A stretch of DNA of 64,000 bases from Limimaricola cinnabarinus LL-001 (lineage in GTDB: Bacteria > Pseudomonadota > Alphaproteobacteria > Rhodobacterales > Rhodobacteraceae), in the NCBI RefSeq assembly GCF_000466965.1, contig NZ_BATB01000005.1:1-64000 (forward strand), given 5' to 3'. Shown here piece by piece: positions 38,605 through 48,267 of the stretch. A program made the translations under genes and the position numbers. Under the pieces are notes generated by a model, which was not told the origin of the DNA, did not search any database, and saw nothing but the letters and a program-made list of their open reading frames with translations. Numbering within the stretch: position 1 is the first letter of the stretch; every line of letters starts with the position of its first letter.

Positions 38605-39308
38605 ATCCTGCTTGCGTTGACCCGCTTCGACAGGGCCTCGCGGCTTTCCACTCGTTCTGAATAGCGATCGGTAAGGGCCGGCCTGCCGCGAGTCATCAGG
38701 GTGAACTTCACCAGCTCCTCCATCACGTCGACGATACGGTTGTAATACGGTGACGGCTTCATCCGGCCCGCCTTGTCGAATTCATCCCATGCCTTGGCGA
38801 CCGAGGATTGGTTCGGGATCGTCACCATCCGCATCCAGCGGCCCAGCACGCGCATCTGGTTGAGCGCGTTGAAGCTCTGCGAGCCGCCGCAGACCTGACA
38901 CAGCGCCAGCGTCTTGCCTTGGCTCGGACGGATGCCGCCCAGCGACAGCGGAATCCAGTCGATCTGCGCCTTGAGGATGCCGGTCATCGCACCGTGGCGC
39001 TCCGGGCTGGACCAGACCATGCCCTCGGACCAGTTCGCCAACCCGCGCAGCTCGGCCACCTTGGGGTGGTCCTCGGGCGCGGCATCGGGAAGCGGCAGGC
39101 CGGACGGGTCGAAGATCCGCACCTCCGCGCCCAGATGCTCGAGAAGCCGCGCCGCTTCCTCGGCCACGAAGCGCGAGAAGGAGCGTTCGCGCAGGCTGCC
39201 ATAGAGGATCAAGATGCGCGGCGCATGGCCCGGATCGCCGGGGGCGGTGTAAAGCGCGGGATCGATCGGCATCAGGAGGTCGAGATCAAGATTGGGCAAG
39301 TCGGACAT
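38601..39308 (-). CDS. arsH: NADPH-dependent FMN reductase ArsH
   Basis: A 235-residue flavodoxin-like protein. [25 protein letters not shown] binds FMN phosphate; [25 protein letters not shown] and [22 protein letters not shown] are hallmark ArsH segments. ArsH oxidises trivalent organoarsenicals or acts as a quinone/metal reductase. No arsR, arsB or arsC is near, so it is an orphan copy. GGAG seven bases before ATG 39308 supports the start. Confidence 0.93.
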   Translation of the reverse strand: MSDLPNLDLDLLMPIDPALYTAPGDPGHAPRILILYGSLRERSFSRFVAEEAARLLEHLGAEVRIFDPSGLPLPDAAPEDHPKVAELRGLANWSEGMVWSSPERHGAMTGILKAQIDWIPLSLGGIRPSQGKTLALCQVCGGSQSFNALNQMRVLGRWMRMVTIPNQSSVAKAWDEFDKAGRMKPSPYYNRIVDVMEELVKFTLMTRGRPALTDRYSERVESREALSKRVNASRI

Positions 39309-39367
39309 GGCAGGCTCCTGGTTTCCATGATTCTGGATATATGGAATTATAAGGAGCCGTTCAACCG

Positions 39368-41623
39368 TTACATCAGCCAGCCCTGAGAAGTCAGCCACTT
39401 GGTCACGGCGGGCCGGACCGAAGCCGCACCGCTGCCGCGCGCCTCGTCGATGACGCCGCGCAGGCCCTGAAGATTGCAGTGCCGGATCAGGTGCTTGACC
39501 GGTCCCACCGAGGCCGGGCGCATCGACAGCATCCGAAAGCCGAGCGCTGCGAGGCACAACGCTTCCATCGGCCGACCCGCATCCTCGCCACAGAAAGAGA
39601 CGGAGGTGTTGCCGGTCTTTGCCCGCATGAGGATGTGATCGAGGAACGACAGAAAGCTTACATCGAGCGTATCGTAGCGGCGGCGCACGCGCTCGTTCTC
39701 GCGGTCGGCGGCGAAGAAGAACTGCTTGAGGTCGTTGCCGCCCACCGAAAGGAAATCGACGGCGTTGAAGAAATCGTCTGGCGCATAGGCGAGGCTCGGG
39801 GTCTCCAGCATCGCGCCGACCTCGACGCTTTCGGGCAAGGGATGGCCAAGAATGCGCTCACGCTCCATCGCCTTGTCGAACTCCTCGCGCGCCGCGTGAA
39901 ACTCGGCCGGGAGCGCGACGAAAGGAAACATCACCGCGAGAGGGCGCCCGGCGGCGGCCCGGATCAGCGCCTGAAGCTGCATCCTGAGCACGCCCGGCTT
40001 GTCGAGTCCGACGCGGATCGCGCGCCAGCCCATCGCCGGGTTCGGCTCGTCATTGGGCTTCATGTAGCTCAGGACCTTGTCGGACCCGATGTCGAGCGTG
40101 CGGAAGGCCACCCGCTTGCCATTGGCCGAATCCATGACGCGGGCATAAAGCGCGGAGAGCTCGGCGCGCTTGGGCATCTTGTTGCGGATCAGGAACTGCA
40201 ACTCGGTGCGAAACAGCCCCACGCCCTCGGCGCCCGAGCCTTTGAGAGAGGGCAGATCGGCCATCAGCCCGGCGTTCATGTGCAGCGAAACGGTCGTGCC
40301 GCACAGAGCCGTCGCCTTCAAGTCGCGGATCGAGGCATAGCGCTCGAGCGCGCGGGCCTGCATCGCGATCTTGTCGCGGAAGGCGGTCTTGACCGTCTCC
40401 TCGGGGCGCAGATGCGCCGCCCCCTGATCGCCATCGACGAGAATGACATCGCCGTTCAGCGCCTCTTGGGTGATGTTCTTGGCATGGATCACCAAGGGGA
40501 TCGCCCAGGCCCGTGCGACGATCGCCGCATGCGAGCCGACCGACCCCTCCTCAAGCACGATGCCCTTGAGCTTCTTGCCGTATTCCAGAAGCTCGCCGGG
40601 GCCGATATTGCGCGCGACCAGCACCGGATCATCGGGCATCTCGGCGCCGGTGTCGCGGCCCTGACCCGTGAGGATTCGCAGCAGCCGGTTCGACAGATCG
40701 TCAAGATCCGACAGGCGTTCGCGCATGTAGTTGTCGCCCGAGCGGTTCATGCGCGAACGGGCGAGGGACTGTTCCTTTTCGACGGCGGCCTCGGCGGAAA
40801 GGCCGCTCTCGATGTCCTCCTCCATGCGCTTCATCCAGCTGCGCGAATTGGCGAACATGCGGTAGGTTTCGAGCACCTGCACCTGATCGGCATTGGCCGA
40901 GGTCGCGCCGGACAGCATCTCGTCGACCGTCACGCGCAACTCGTCGATGGCGGCGCGCAGGCGGGTCAGCTCGATCACGGGGTCTTCGGCAAAGGGGTTG
41001 GTGACGACGACGCGCGGCTCGTGCAGCCAGACCCGGCCCTCGGCCGCGCCCTCCTGTCCCGAGGTGCCCTTGAACATGACGGCCTGCTGATGCCGCGCCG
41101 AGAGCGCCGCGCCGGTATCGACGAAGGCGCCAAGCTCGGTCATTTCGGCCAGCACCATGGCGACCACTTCGAGGGCATAGATCTCGTCCGGGGTGAACTC
41201 GCGCGCGTCGCGCGATTGCACGACGAGCACGCCGAGAGGCTCGCCCAGACGCTGGATCGGCACGCCGCAAAAACTCGAATACCGTTCTTCGCCGGTCTCG
41301 GGCATGTAGCGAAAGCCCGGCTCGGAGGGGGCGTCGGCGGTGTTGACGACCTGCCGCGTGCGCGCGGTGCGCCCGACCAGACCCTCGCCCAGCCGCATCC
41401 GGGTCTGGTGCACGGATTCGGCCATCAACCCCTCGGTCGCGCAAAGCTCCAGCGTCTCGGCGTCGCGAAAGAGATAGATCGAGCAGACCTCGGTCTTCAT
41501 CGAGGTGGCTATGAGGCTCACGATGCTGTCGAGCCGCGCCTGCCCGGCGCCGCCCTCGGCCATCACCGCCGAGAGACGGCCCAGGAGCTTGCGGCTCTCG
41601 GATTCTACCAGTCGATCGACCAT
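39368..41623 (-). CDS. ptsP: Phosphoenolpyruvate-protein phosphotransferase PtsP (EI-Ntr)
   Basis: A 751-residue protein. An N-terminal GAF domain (about residues 25-165) precedes the PTS enzyme I domains: the phosphorylated His is H365 in [14 protein letters not shown], and the PEP-binding barrel has [22 protein letters not shown] and [12 protein letters not shown]. It passes phosphate from PEP to NPr and EIIA-Ntr, which signal nitrogen and carbon state. It lies 41 bases after lysC, an order common in alphaproteobacteria. Confidence 0.95.
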   Translation of the reverse strand: MVDRLVESESRKLLGRLSAVMAEGGAGQARLDSIVSLIATSMKTEVCSIYLFRDAETLELCATEGLMAESVHQTRMRLGEGLVGRTARTRQVVNTADAPSEPGFRYMPETGEERYSSFCGVPIQRLGEPLGVLVVQSRDAREFTPDEIYALEVVAMVLAEMTELGAFVDTGAALSARHQQAVMFKGTSGQEGAAEGRVWLHEPRVVVTNPFAEDPVIELTRLRAAIDELRVTVDEMLSGATSANADQVQVLETYRMFANSRSWMKRMEEDIESGLSAEAAVEKEQSLARSRMNRSGDNYMRERLSDLDDLSNRLLRILTGQGRDTGAEMPDDPVLVARNIGPGELLEYGKKLKGIVLEEGSVGSHAAIVARAWAIPLVIHAKNITQEALNGDVILVDGDQGAAHLRPEETVKTAFRDKIAMQARALERYASIRDLKATALCGTTVSLHMNAGLMADLPSLKGSGAEGVGLFRTELQFLIRNKMPKRAELSALYARVMDSANGKRVAFRTLDIGSDKVLSYMKPNDEPNPAMGWRAIRVGLDKPGVLRMQLQALIRAAAGRPLAVMFPFVALPAEFHAAREEFDKAMERERILGHPLPESVEVGAMLETPSLAYAPDDFFNAVDFLSVGGNDLKQFFFAADRENERVRRRYDTLDVSFLSFLDHILMRAKTGNTSVSFCGEDAGRPMEALCLAALGFRMLSMRPASVGPVKHLIRHCNLQGLRGVIDEARGSGAASVRPAVTKWLTSQGWLM

Positions 41624-41664
41624 CGCCGCCCTTTCAACGCCATGTCCGGGGGGAGTGATCCCGG

Positions 41665-42902
41665 TCAGGCGGCCTTGTCCAACCCGAAGGCATCATGCAG
41701 GGCTTGCACCGCGAGTTCCATGTATTTCCGGTCGATCAGCACGGAAATCTTGATCTCCGAGGTTGTGATGACCTTGATATTGATACCCTCGGCGGAGAGC
41801 GCCTTGAACATGTCGGCGGCGACGCGGTGTGGCTGCGCATGCCGATGCCGACCACCGAGACCTTGGCCACGCCGGTGTCGGTGACAAGGTCGTTGAAGCG
41901 GATGTCGCCGCGTTCGCGAGCGGCCTCGACCGCCTTTTCGGCGCGCATCACCTGATCATTGGGACAGGAGAAGGTCATATCGGTGCGACCCTCCTCCGAG
42001 ATGTTCTGGACGATCATGTCCACGTTCACACCCGCATCCGCCAAGGCACCGAAGATCGCCGAGGCGATGCCGGGCCGGTCGGCCACGGAGATCAGCGTCA
42101 TCTTGGCCTCGTCGCGCGAATAGGCGACACCGGCGACCACGTTGCTTTCCATGATTTCCTCCTCGTCGCAGACGAGCGTTCCCGCCTCGTCGGACTGTTC
42201 CTCGAAGCTCGACAGCACCCGCAGCTTCACCTTGTAACGCATCGCCAGCTCGACCGAGCGGGTCTGCAGCACCTTGGCCCCGAGAGAGGCCAGCTCCAGC
42301 ATTTCCTCGAAGGCGATGCGGTCGAGCTTGCGCGCCTTCTCGCAGATCCGCGGGTCGGTGGTATAGATCCCGTCCACATCCGTGTAGATGTCGCAGCGCA
42401 CCGCGTCGAAAGCGGCGGCAAAGGCCACGGCGGTCGTGTCCGACCCGCCGCGCCCCAGCGTGGTGATCCGGCCTTCAGGGCTCACGCCCTGAAAGCCCGC
42501 GACCACGGCGACCTTCATGCCCTCGGCGAACTTCGCGCGGATGTTCTCGGGCGGGATGTCGAGGATGCGGGCGGCGCCGTGGGCCGAAGTGGTCTGCACC
42601 GGCACCTGCCAGCCCTGCCAGCTGCGCGCCGGGACTTCCATCTCCTGAAGCCGCAGCGCCATCAGCCCCGCGGTCACGTTCTCGCCCGAGGAGGTGACGG
42701 CGTCGTATTCGCGCGCGTCGAACATCGGCGAAGTCTCGTTGACCCAGCCGACCAGTTCGTTGGTCTTGCCGGCCATGGCCGAGACGATCACGATCACCTC
42801 GTGCCCCTTGGCCACCTCGACGGCCACGCGTTTCGCGGCCCGGTGGATCCGGTCGAGCGTGGCGACCGAGGTGCCGCCGAATTTCATCACCAGGACCGAC
42901 AT
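41665..42902 (-). pseudogene. lysC: Aspartate kinase, frameshifted in the last ACT domain
   Basis: From ATG 42902 the frame encodes the kinase domain (VLVMKFGGTSVATLDRI, TTLGRGGSDTTAVAFAAA) and the first ACT domain, then leaves frame at VVGIGMRSH. In the next frame the last ACT domain continues (roughly [15 protein letters not shown] to [12 protein letters not shown]) to a TGA at 41665-41667. One missing base at about 41825 (GCGG for GCCGG, plus strand) restores a protein of about 412 residues. It catalyses the first step to lysine, methionine and threonine; a broken copy would probably make the cell auxotrophic. Confidence 0.9.
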
Positions 42903-42972
42903 GGCTCTCCCCGCGCAGATTTCGGCGTCTCCATAGCGGCGGGGCGACGCGAGGGCAATGCGCGACGGACGG

Positions 42973-43395
42973 CTAGTTGGCCTTGCGCTTGGGGCCGAAG
43001 GGCAGCGGCGCCACCGGGATGCCGTCTTCGATCAGGCGGCGGGCTTCATCGATGCGGGCCTCGCCATGGATCGCGCGCTCTGGTGAGCGGCCCTCATGCA
43101 TGGCGCGGGCTTCGCGGGCGAAGGCGTCGCCCACATAGTCCGAACCTGCCTCGACCTTGCGTCTGAGCTCGGCCATCGCCTTTTCCAGCGGGTTGCCCGG
43201 CTCGGAGAGCCGCCGCGCCGGTTGCTTGGCGCCCTCGCTCACCGACGGGGCCATCAGCGCCTTGTGGATGCGCGTGTCGCCGCAGACCGCACAGGACAAC
43301 TGCCCGGATCTTTCAAGCGTGTCATAGGCGCTGGCCGAGGCGAACCAGCTGTCGAAGGCGTGGCCGTTCTTGCAGGTGAGGTCATAGCGGATCAT
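42973..43395 (-). CDS. DUF1178 family protein
   Basis: A 140-residue protein. It begins MIRYDLTCKNGHAFDSWF and has a second Cys pair in LSCAVCGDTRIHKALMAP, suggesting a small zinc-binding fold with C-x5-H and C-x2-C ligands. The C-terminus is helical and charged. Conserved in alphaproteobacteria, function unknown. The ribosome site is weak, and an ATG seven codons earlier is possible. Confidence 0.85.
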   Translation of the reverse strand: MIRYDLTCKNGHAFDSWFASASAYDTLERSGQLSCAVCGDTRIHKALMAPSVSEGAKQPARRLSEPGNPLEKAMAELRRKVEAGSDYVGDAFAREARAMHEGRSPERAIHGEARIDEARRLIEDGIPVAPLPFGPKRKAN

Positions 43396-43476
43396 CGGCG
43401 GGTGTCCCGGTGGCATGCAGACCTCAGATAGGCATTCGGGCGACCAGGTGCAAAGCGGGGTCGATCACGCGTGCGG

Positions 43477-43965
43477 TCAGGGGGCCGCCTGCGGTGTCGT
43501 CAGCGCCACGGGACGCTGCGGCGCAGGATCAAAGCTCAGTACGATCTGGCGCAGCTCGGGCGCGTCGAGTTTGGCCGCCGCGCGATCGCGGGTGAACCAT
43601 TTGCGCCGCCTCTGGCCGCGTTCGGGCCAGTCGGCGAGCACCTGCGTGACCTGCACCGGAAACACCATGGCGAAATGCGGTGCGCCGGTCTTGCCGCCGC
43701 CCTTCACATAGGACCACACGCCAAGGCAGCGATCATCGGGAATGCCGACCAGACCGGCCTCCTCGCGCGCCTCGGTGGCGGCGGCCTCGGCCGGGGTGGC
43801 GCCGTCCATGGGCCAGCCCTTGGGCAGGATCCAACGGCCCCGCCCGCGGCTGGTGACGAGGCAGAACTCGACCGAATCACCGGTGACGCGCCATGGCAGA
43901 GCCGCGAACTGCGTGCGGCCGAGGCGCTGGTGCCGCTTGGCGACGCGGAGCGGAAGCTGAATCAT
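43477..43965 (-). CDS. NUDIX hydrolase
   Basis: A 162-residue protein resembling the diphosphoinositol-polyphosphate/Ap4A hydrolase branch: RWILPKGWPMDGATPAEAAA, then TEAREEAGLVG. The metal-binding EExGL end of the Nudix box is kept, while the R of the usual RExxEE is Thr and the preceding Glu is replaced, a pattern I associate with this branch. It probably splits a nucleoside or inositol diphosphate bond. It is divergent from the HDAC-like gene. Confidence 0.87.
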   Translation of the reverse strand: MIQLPLRVAKRHQRLGRTQFAALPWRVTGDSVEFCLVTSRGRGRWILPKGWPMDGATPAEAAATEAREEAGLVGIPDDRCLGVWSYVKGGGKTGAPHFAMVFPVQVTQVLADWPERGQRRRKWFTRDRAAAKLDAPELRQIVLSFDPAPQRPVALTTPQAAP

Positions 43966-44100
43966 GGGGCCTCTCGGGTCGCGGGTCTGCCGAGGTTCCA
44001 CGACAGGGCGGGGGCTGGCAAGAGCGCCTAGGGCGCTATCTGCGGCAACGTGGCCATGACGCCGCGACGCATCGCGCCGAAGTTGCGCCAAGGGAGACAC

Positions 44101-45226
44101 ATGACGCCGCCTGCACGTTTCATCGGCTCCGAGATCTACCGCGGCTCCTCCTATGGCGACTGGCACCCGCTCAGGGTGCCGCGCGTCTCGACCGTGATGG
44201 ACCTGTCGCGCGCGCTGGGCTGGCTGCCGCCCGAAGCCTATATTCGCAGCCCGCGCGCCAAGCCCGTCGCCCTGCACGCCTTTCACACGCCCGACTACGT
44301 CGACGCGCTGCTCGGTGCCGAAACCAGCCAGCAGGTCACCCCCGAGATCCGCGCGCGCCATCACCTCGGCACACCGGCTAACCCGGTGTTCTCCGAGATG
44401 TATCGCCGACCGGCCACCGGGGTGGGCGGCGCGCTGCTCGCAGGAGAGCTTCTGCGCCATGGCGGTCGGCTGCACCTGCCCGGCGGCGGTACGCATCACG
44501 GCCTGCCCGACCGGGCGAACGGGTTTTGCTATCTCAACGACCCGGTCTTCGCGATCCAGTCCCTCAGGCGCCATGGCGCACGTCGTGTCGCCTATGTCGA
44601 CATCGACGCGCATCACTGCGACGGGGTCGAGGCGGGGTTTTCACATGACCCGGACACGCTTCTCGTCTCGACCCACGAGGAGAACCGCTGGCCGCGCACG
44701 GGGGCCGTCGAAGAGGAAGGGGCGGGGCAGGTGTTCAACCTCCCCATTCCCTCAGGGTCGGGCGACGACGCGATGGCGCTGGCGCGCGACCGGGTGATCC
44801 TGCCCGCCGTCGCCGCGTTCCGCCCCGACGCGATCGTGCTGCAATACGGGGCCGACGCGCTGCTCGAGGATCCGCAATCGCGATTGGCCATGTCGGGGCA
44901 TGCGCATCTGGGCGTGCTGCGGGGGTTGTTGCCGCTCGCGCCGCGGTTTTTGTTGCTGGGGGGCGGCGGCTACAACCCTTGGGGCGTGGGGCGGCTCTGG
45001 ACCGCCTCATGGGGCGTGCTGGTCAGGGCGCGCATTGCCGGAGCGGTTGGAGCCGCCCGCGCAGGCGGTGCTGCGCGGGTTGAAGTGGCACGGGCAGAGA
45101 CGGGTGACGACACCGCCGGAGGCATGGCTCACGACGCTTATCGATGCGGCGCGACCCGGCGAGATCGCCGATGCGCTGCGTGCGCGTGTCGCGGCGCTGG
45201 AGGCGCGGCTCGTGGCATGGGTCTGA
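44101..45226 (+). pseudogene. Histone deacetylase-like amidohydrolase (AcuC/AphA type), frameshifted near its end
   Basis: About 375 residues of the class II deacetylase fold: GGGTHHGLPDRANGFCYLND has the catalytic His pair, YVDIDAHHCDGVE the zinc Asp/His, and LQYGADAL and LLLGGGGYNPWGVGRLW follow. Homology leaves this frame after TASWGVL near 45020. It resumes one frame on with LPERLEPPAQAVLRGLKWHGQRRV and ends at 45226. Here one extra G (about 45021) is the simplest cause. Such enzymes deacetylate small amines or proteins. The frame read through to modA would be a false HDAC-ModA fusion. Confidence 0.82.
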
Positions 45227-45300
45227 GGCGATCCTCGGGGCGCGGGCTTGCGGGGCAGGGGTGTGCAATGCGAAAGACCCCGCATGACACGAGGTGGACG

Positions 45301-46095
45301 ATGCTGGTGAAACCCCTTTGCATGGCGCTGCTGCTGGCGCTGCCCTGCGCCGCGCGGGCCGAGATCCTGACCTTCGCGGCGGCAAGCCTCGGCGGCCCGC
45401 TCGACCGAGTGGTAGAAGCCTGGGAGGCGCAGGGCGGCGCGGAAGTGACGGTGTCCTATGCCGGAAGCTCGGCCTTGGCGCGGCAGATCGCGGCGGGCGC
45501 GCCCGCCGATCTGTTCATCTCGGCCAGCGAGGACTGGATGGACGAGGTCGCCGCAGCCGGGCTGATCGAGGCGGGCAGCCGCCGCGACCTGCTGGGCAAC
45601 GGCCTCGTGTTGATCGCATCCGATCCGGACGCCGCGCCGGTTTTGATCAGCCCCGATCTCGACCTCGCCGCCCTGCTGGGCGAAGGCCGTCTCGCCATGG
45701 CGCTCGTCGATGCGGTGCCCGCCGGGCAATATGGCCGTGCGGCGCTCGAAGGTCTCGGGCTCTGGGATGGCGTGGCCGCGCAGGTGGCACAGACCGAGAA
45801 CGTGCGCGCGGCGCTGGCGCTGGTGGCGAGCGGGGCCGCGCCGCTCGGCATCGTCTATGAAACCGACGCCGCCGAAGAGCCCCGCGTGACAATGCTGGGG
45901 GCGTTCCCGGAAGACAGCCATCCACCGATCCGCTACCCTGCGGCCCTCGTCTTGGATGCAGCACCTGAAGCGGCGGCGTTTCTCGACTTCCTGTCGGGCG
46001 CCGAGGCGCAGGCCGTGTTCATGGCGGCGGGCTTCACGATCCCCGACGCTGCCCTCCCCGGAGCTGGCACGCCCGAACCGGAGCCTGCCGAGTGA
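45301..46095 (+). CDS. modA: Molybdate ABC transporter substrate-binding protein
   Basis: A 264-residue periplasmic protein with a signal peptide (CMALLLALPCAARAE). The ligand-binding regions are FAAASLGGPLDRVVEAWE and YAGSSALARQIAAGAPADLFISA, plus NGLVLIAS and VPAGQYGRAAL. It captures molybdate or tungstate for ModBC. GAGGTGG precedes ATG 45301. It overlaps modB by four bases. Confidence 0.93.
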   Translation: MLVKPLCMALLLALPCAARAEILTFAAASLGGPLDRVVEAWEAQGGAEVTVSYAGSSALARQIAAGAPADLFISASEDWMDEVAAAGLIEAGSRRDLLGNGLVLIASDPDAAPVLISPDLDLAALLGEGRLAMALVDAVPAGQYGRAALEGLGLWDGVAAQVAQTENVRAALALVASGAAPLGIVYETDAAEEPRVTMLGAFPEDSHPPIRYPAALVLDAAPEAAAFLDFLSGAEAQAVFMAAGFTIPDAALPGAGTPEPEPAE

Positions 46096-46784
46096 CCGAC
46101 TGGCTCGGCCCTGAGGAATGGCAGGCGGTACGGCTGTCGCTCAAGGTGTCGGCCACGGCGGTCGCCGCGAGCCTGCCGCTGGGCCTTCTATGCGCGCTGG
46201 CGCTGGCCAAGGGACGGTTTCCGGGGCGGCAGCTTCTCAACGGTCTGGTGCATCTGCCCCTGATATTGCCCCCCGTGGTAACGGGCTACCTGCTGCTGAT
46301 TGCGTTCTCACGCCAAGGGCCGCTGGGCGCACTGCTGGAGCCTTTCGGCGTTTCCTTCGCCTTTCGCTGGACCGGGGCGGCGCTGGCCGCCGCGATCATG
46401 GCCTTTCCGCTGATGGTGCGACCCATGCGGCTCGCTTTCGAGGCGGTCGATCCCGGTCTGGAGCAGGCGGCGGCGACGCTGGGGGCATCGAGTTTCAAGG
46501 TCTTTGCCACGGTGACGCTGCCGCTGGCGCTGCCGGGGGTGGTCGCGGGTGCGATCCTCGCCTTCGCCAAGGCGATGGGCGAGTTCGGCGCGACGATCAC
46601 CTTCGTGTCGAACATCCCCGGCGAGACGCGCACGATCCCTACAGCGATTTACGCTTTCCTGCAGATGCCGGGCGGCGAGGGTGCAGCGCTGCGGCTCGTC
46701 GCGGTGTCGGTGGCGCTGGCCATGGGCGCGCTGCTGGCCTCGGAGTGGCTGTCGCGGCGGGTCGCGCGGCGGGTCGCGGCATGA
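46092..46784 (+). CDS. modB: Molybdate ABC transporter permease
   Basis: A 230-residue permease with about five membrane helices; the coupling loop has LEQAAATLGASSFKVFATVTLP and AKAMGEFGATITFVSNIPGETRT, both standard for ModB. Its GTG start overlaps the modA stop, and its own stop overlaps the modC start (ATGA). It forms the membrane channel dimer. Confidence 0.94.
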   Translation: MTDWLGPEEWQAVRLSLKVSATAVAASLPLGLLCALALAKGRFPGRQLLNGLVHLPLILPPVVTGYLLLIAFSRQGPLGALLEPFGVSFAFRWTGAALAAAIMAFPLMVRPMRLAFEAVDPGLEQAAATLGASSFKVFATVTLPLALPGVVAGAILAFAKAMGEFGATITFVSNIPGETRTIPTAIYAFLQMPGGEGAALRLVAVSVALAMGALLASEWLSRRVARRVAA

Positions 46785-47845
46785 TCCGGATTCACGTGAA
46801 AAAGCGGCTCGGGGCCTTCGATCTCGACGCCATGTTCGAAGCGCCACCGGGCGTCATCGCGCTGTTCGGCAGGTCCGGCTCGGGCAAGACCAGCGTCATC
46901 AACGCCGTGGCAGGTCTGCTGCGCCCCGATGCAGGACGGGTCGAGATCGGCGGTGCGCTTCTCTATGACAAGGCCGCGCGCGTCGACGTGCCCGTGCATC
47001 GCCGTCGCATCGGCTACGTGTTTCAGGACGCACGGCTGTTTCCGCACATATCTGTGGCAAAGAACCTTGCCTATGGCGGCGATCATGACCGTGACCGGGT
47101 GATCGACATGCTCGGCCTGCCGGATCTGCTTGACCGCCGCCCGGTGGCGCTTTCGGGCGGGGAGCGGCAGCGCGTGGCGATCGGGCGGGCGCTGATGAGC
47201 CATCCGCGCCTGCTGTTGATGGACGAGCCGCTCTCGGCGCTTGACGCAGAGCGCAAGGCGGAGATCCTGCCATGGCTGGAACGGCTGCGCGACGAGGCCG
47301 GGCTGCCGATCCTTTATGTCAGTCACGCCGCCTCCGAAGTGGCCCGCCTCGCCACCACCGTCGTGGTGATGGAGGCGGGCGCGGTCAAACGCGTCGGCGC
47401 GGTCTCCGAGGTGCTGTCCGACCCCGCCGCTGTCGGCATGATCGGCGCGCAGGAGGCGGGGGCGGTGGTATATGCGCGCATTGCGGGCCTCGACCGGATC
47501 GACGGGCTGACGGAACTCGCGCTGTCGGGCGGGCGGATCGTGCTGCCGGGGCGGCTGGGAGGCCTCGGTACGCATTTGCGGCTGCGCATTTCGGCGCAGG
47601 ATGTGATCCTGAGCCGCGAGCGCCCCGTGGGGCTGAGCGCGCTCAACATCCTGTCGGCGGAGGTCACGGCCCTCGACGAGGGCCCTGAGGGCGTGGCGGT
47701 CGGGCTGCGCTGCGGCCATGACCGGCTGCTCGCCCGGGTCACGCGTCGCTCCGCGCGGGCGCTGCGGCTGGAGCCCGGGCTGCAACTCTGGGCCATCGTC
47801 AAGGCGAGCGCCGTGGCGCCACAGGACGTAGGCGGGGCGGCTTGA
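46781..47845 (+). CDS. modC: Molybdate ABC transporter ATP-binding protein
   Basis: A 354-residue protein. Walker A GRSGSGKT is at 30-37, the ABC signature LSGGERQR at 124-131, then LLLMDEPLSALD. The C-terminal region (about 285-350, LSALNILSAEVTAL) is the molybdate-binding TOBE/MOP domain found in ModC. ModABC supplies molybdenum for cofactor synthesis. No modE regulator or Mo riboswitch was seen in the window. Confidence 0.95.
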   Translation: MIRIHVKKRLGAFDLDAMFEAPPGVIALFGRSGSGKTSVINAVAGLLRPDAGRVEIGGALLYDKAARVDVPVHRRRIGYVFQDARLFPHISVAKNLAYGGDHDRDRVIDMLGLPDLLDRRPVALSGGERQRVAIGRALMSHPRLLLMDEPLSALDAERKAEILPWLERLRDEAGLPILYVSHAASEVARLATTVVVMEAGAVKRVGAVSEVLSDPAAVGMIGAQEAGAVVYARIAGLDRIDGLTELALSGGRIVLPGRLGGLGTHLRLRISAQDVILSRERPVGLSALNILSAEVTALDEGPEGVAVGLRCGHDRLLARVTRRSARALRLEPGLQLWAIVKASAVAPQDVGGAA

Positions 47846-47876
47846 AACCTGCCCTGCCGGACATCCGGCGCAATGC

Positions 47877-48146
47877 TCAGCGCAGTTGACTGTCCTTGGA
47901 GCCGCGCCGGTTGAAGCCGCCGCGCGATTGCGGCCGCGCGTCGCGTCCCTGCTGGCACGCGACACAGAGCTTCACGCCGGGGATCGCCGCGCGGCGCTTT
48001 TCGGGAATCTCCTCGTCGCATTCGGCGCAATGGGTCGCGCTTTCGCCGACCGGGCCGCGCCGGGCCTTCACCCTGCTCAATTCGTCATTGATCGAGGCTT
48101 CGATCTGTTCCTCCACCGCGCCGTCGCGGGCCCATCCTCCGGCCAT
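47877..48146 (-). CDS. DksA/TraR-family C4 zinc-finger protein
   Basis: An 89-residue protein with the zinc finger CAECDEEIPEKRRAAIPGV, then CVACQ, as in short YbiI-like members. The N-terminal helix is short, so it lacks the full coiled coil of DksA that enters the RNA polymerase secondary channel; whether it affects transcription is unclear. AAGGA six bases before ATG 48146 sets the start. The basic Arg/Gly-rich tail (SRGGFNRRGSKD) is notable. Confidence 0.87.
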   Translation of the reverse strand: MAGGWARDGAVEEQIEASINDELSRVKARRGPVGESATHCAECDEEIPEKRRAAIPGVKLCVACQQGRDARPQSRGGFNRRGSKDSQLR

Positions 48147-48216
48147 GTGATGTCCTTCTCGTTCAGGGTCTTTCTCAAGATAGGCAGGGATGCCGATCCA
48201 CCAACCCTTGAAACGA

Positions 48217-48247
48217 CGAACGCCCCGCCGGTGGGGCGGGGCGTTCG
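48217..48247 (-). terminator. GC-rich terminator hairpin after nhaC
   Basis: CGAACGCCCCGCC (48217-48229) pairs with GGCGGGGCGTTCG (48235-48247). It begins 20 bases beyond the nhaC stop and is followed on the minus strand by TCGTTT, a weak T tract. It separates nhaC from the zinc-finger gene. Confidence 0.7.
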
Positions 48248-48267
48248 CTGACACGATGTGTCGTCGA

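Noticed and set aside
44050-46095. A single frame fusing a histone deacetylase to ModA
   Set aside because: The deacetylase C-terminus continues in another frame to 45226, and ModA has its own signal peptide and ribosome site; the link is non-homologous.
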